Part shown: positions 6,701 through 7,116 of the stretch, one piece after another
Layout: each line of letters starts with the position of its first letter
Position numbering within the stretch: the stretch's first letter is position 1
Position numbers and translations under genes: made by a program
Notes under the pieces: generated by a model
Database searches by the model: none
Told to the model about the DNA's origin: nothing
Seen by the model: the letters and a program-made list of their open reading frames with translations, nothing else
Origin: an uncultured Pseudomonadota bacterium
GTDB taxonomy: Bacteria > Pseudomonadota > Gammaproteobacteria > Burkholderiales > Methylophilaceae
Direction of reading: 5' to 3'
NCBI GenBank assembly: GCA_903854305.1
Contig: CAINWC010000046.1
Coordinates: 1 to 7,116, forward strand
Length of the DNA stretch: 7,116 bases

Positions 6701-7116
6701 ATGCCCGTTCCTGTAGAGATAGAGTTACCATAAGCTGAGCCTTCAGTAATAACCATTGCCCCATTGCCAGCAACGATTGTATCAAGCCCTACTCCTGTAG
6801 CGGTAATCGTACTATTACCATTACCAACTGTGAAAGTGTTTGCTCCAACCCCAGCGATAATCGTGTAATATCCATCACCTGCAGTCAGGTTTGTGCTGCC
6901 TGTTCCAACAGTAGTTAGCGTATAGCTTTTTATACTCCCAGAAATACTATTGATATTGATAGTATTATTTCCCTGATTTGTTGATATCGAACCACCACCA
7001 CCCGCAGTAATTATTTTATTATTTCCAACACCGGTTTGTATGCTTGTTACACCAGTTCCAACATTAATTTTGTGCTCGCCACTACCAACCGTGATACTAC
7101 TTGTTCCAGTGCCCGT
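3781..7116 (-). CDS. Giant RTX-like secreted repeat protein (probable type I secretion substrate), 5' end missing
   Basis: 1111 codons are visible, ending at TGA 3781-3783. The frame is open to the window edge, so the start lies outside; ATG 6756 is an internal Met in the middle of the repeats. I see no Cys in the visible part and few charged residues; Gly, Asn, Thr, Ser and Ile dominate, typical of extracellular type I secretion adhesins or RTX-like proteins. Visible residues 1 to ~344 are 9-10-residue repeats of the form GxGxNxIxx, RTX-like but mostly with Asn where the calcium-binding Asp should be. Canonical-looking units occur at ~6210-6239 (GSGNDTINLG) and ~4888-4930 (SGNDYIVGDN). The middle is rich in Tyr and Phe, with a recurring FYxGxxxxxFxx-like motif. 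The last ~180 residues are non-repetitive and should hold the uncleaved C-terminal secretion signal; the end is HLNIHYGAG. The ABC exporter gene follows after 6 nt. Surface adhesin or matrix protein is inferred; no enzymatic domain is visible. Confidence 0.85.
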   Translation of the reverse strand, partial: TGTGTSSITVGSGEHKINVGTGVTSIQTGVGNNKIITAGGGGSISTNQGNNTININSISGSIKSYTLTTVGTGSTNLTAGDGYYTIIAGVGANTFTVGNGNSTITATGVGLDTIVAGNGAMVITEGSAYGNSISTGTGIVNLTMGNGSNSSITTVGGGGTISEGNGNNDVIIVGSGNYNITTGNGVGDHVTTGSGNNVLTIGTGGSDVVSLGNGSNTVIVGLGTGNVITGGTGSNTINFSSLLTPLTISFGTTGNSTATGTGVGDTFSGFNTLYTSNQNNTITMNTGNLTVYAGSGNDTINLGTGIETVYAGNGTNTIKGSNLITLTQDILYGGTGNNNFTSPNAGTTYDGTNGVALSTISNNVAFTFTNTTATDPFLNATSIPSSVQHAYSGGVETVKLVLNTQLNSINYSTAPSASSYVINLSSGQGIGGSAQGSVYREISTGYSSINEIIGSNYNTTLYPSLSNTVLIGGSGYTVFNDQGTTKGQTVLLVENGTATTSNYGYFYAGAASEIFVLSKSTNIDYINYQASLGGIVINLDSVAHTFSNTLITSTVSVAAYSGSNMGSNGTNSTNSWSIGDFFVPVVGTSVSASNGNNIFIYGSQNYGNLVYGGSEFTNYQGINTSGLTATYSDYFYGGSGGSFYYMMAGNHVAVAGGGTNYFYTNYGYNNFIILNSTLDTGSQGAKNALVSHSFGGTTYNSFSYGYGNVTTPVGNPYGLTYFTGYEIILANSGNDYIVGDNNGNQINAQTGTNTIILGSGTNIVDALNGINKISSSSASGQTIGNNTLSFETTNDAYSGVLAGWNSGNVAVDVFLNYSTLSSAQSAFFQSGNDQLDVVGVANYTASQQVTTSNGYSQVQSAIITTINGSNYASGTIDSNSNSTIAVSTPINSVFSYDNVYSGAPVIRGHQGNNVFLDNIGTNSESFYEGSASNIFYVTPNQIPNVQIFSATSTIDILRVEGWGASVVAGNAFGAIDPFSTTRITGINVLDVRSGVDNVSSASTSITLTSNAAINTVHPTFNLSSSDIQNLTGIAATPTLSLKLDNGDIFKPTNTVDTVIVSPTVTTYYNSTTHIAANLIATDTHNAANYYSDILIFNSANAAHLNIHYGAG
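4801..4930 (-). repeat. Short internal RTX-like repeat block
   Basis: Visible residues ~729-771 read as four to five Gly/Asn units, including SGNDYIVGDN, TGTNTIILG and SGTNIVDA, with the hydrophobic residue at the RTX position. Asp is present in the first units and Asn in the later ones. The block is separated from the main N-terminal repeats by ~385 residues of different composition. Confidence 0.6.
6085..7116 (-). repeat. Main tandem block of 9-10-residue Gly/Asn repeats
   Basis: Visible residues 1 to ~344 consist largely of degenerate units such as GSGNNVLTI, GTGGSDVVSL, GNGSNTVIV and GLGTGNVIT, encoded by ~27-30-bp degenerate DNA repeats. The pattern matches the RTX nonapeptide GGxGxDxUx, with Asn commonly replacing Asp. 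Two tetraglycine segments (residues 39-42 and 156-159) sit 117 residues apart, hinting at a longer-range duplication. The block continues past the window edge. A less regular stretch lies around residues 240-275. Confidence 0.75.

Noticed and set aside
6754..6756. ATG 6756 as the true start of the repeat protein
   Set aside because: The same frame stays open for 120 more codons to the window edge with the same repeat pattern, and no ribosome binding site is evident.
6085..7116. CRISPR-like array, because of short regular repeats
   Set aside because: The repeats are degenerate, in frame, ~27-30 bp without unique spacers, and encode Gly/Asn protein units.

Overview
The window holds two unrelated pieces: a complete IS4-family insertion sequence at the left, and part of a type I secretion locus on the minus strand filling the rest. 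The host is most likely a Gram-negative bacterium, because a large Gly/Asn/Thr/Ser-rich, cysteine-free repeat protein lies directly upstream of a LapB/HlyB-like type I secretion ABC transporter. The host DNA is AT-rich and the transposase gene is visibly richer in GC. I cannot name a genus; a proteobacterium is an inference.

Layout, left to right. Bases 1-117 are AT-rich flank with three GATACA hexamers. Bases 122-1420 are the IS element: 13-bp perfect terminal inverted repeats, a 4-bp target duplication (CTAC) and one intact transposase gene (243-1409, plus strand) with all the DDE and YREK signature residues. Bases 1425-1697 contain no convincing gene, only a weak terminator-like hairpin. 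Bases 1698-3774 (minus) are the ABC transporter, broken by a one-base frameshift at a run of four C just before Walker B. Bases 3781-7116 (minus) are the 3' part of the giant secreted repeat protein; its start lies beyond the right edge.

On the minus strand the order is substrate gene, 6-nt gap, ABC transporter. This is the usual order of a co-transcribed type I secretion unit. The expected next gene, an HlyD/LapC-type membrane fusion protein, is absent from the visible downstream region. The frameshift removes Walker B, the D-loop and the H-loop from the ATPase, so the exporter as read here should be inactive unless the frameshift is a sequencing error or is bypassed. The repeat protein itself stays open throughout its 1111 visible codons.

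The most interesting signals are: RTX-like nonapeptide repeats in which the calcium-binding Asp is mostly Asn; a second, aromatic, 12-residue motif recurring in the middle of the protein; the precisely located frameshift; and the symmetric target site of a young-looking IS insertion. Nothing here amounts to a proven new system.
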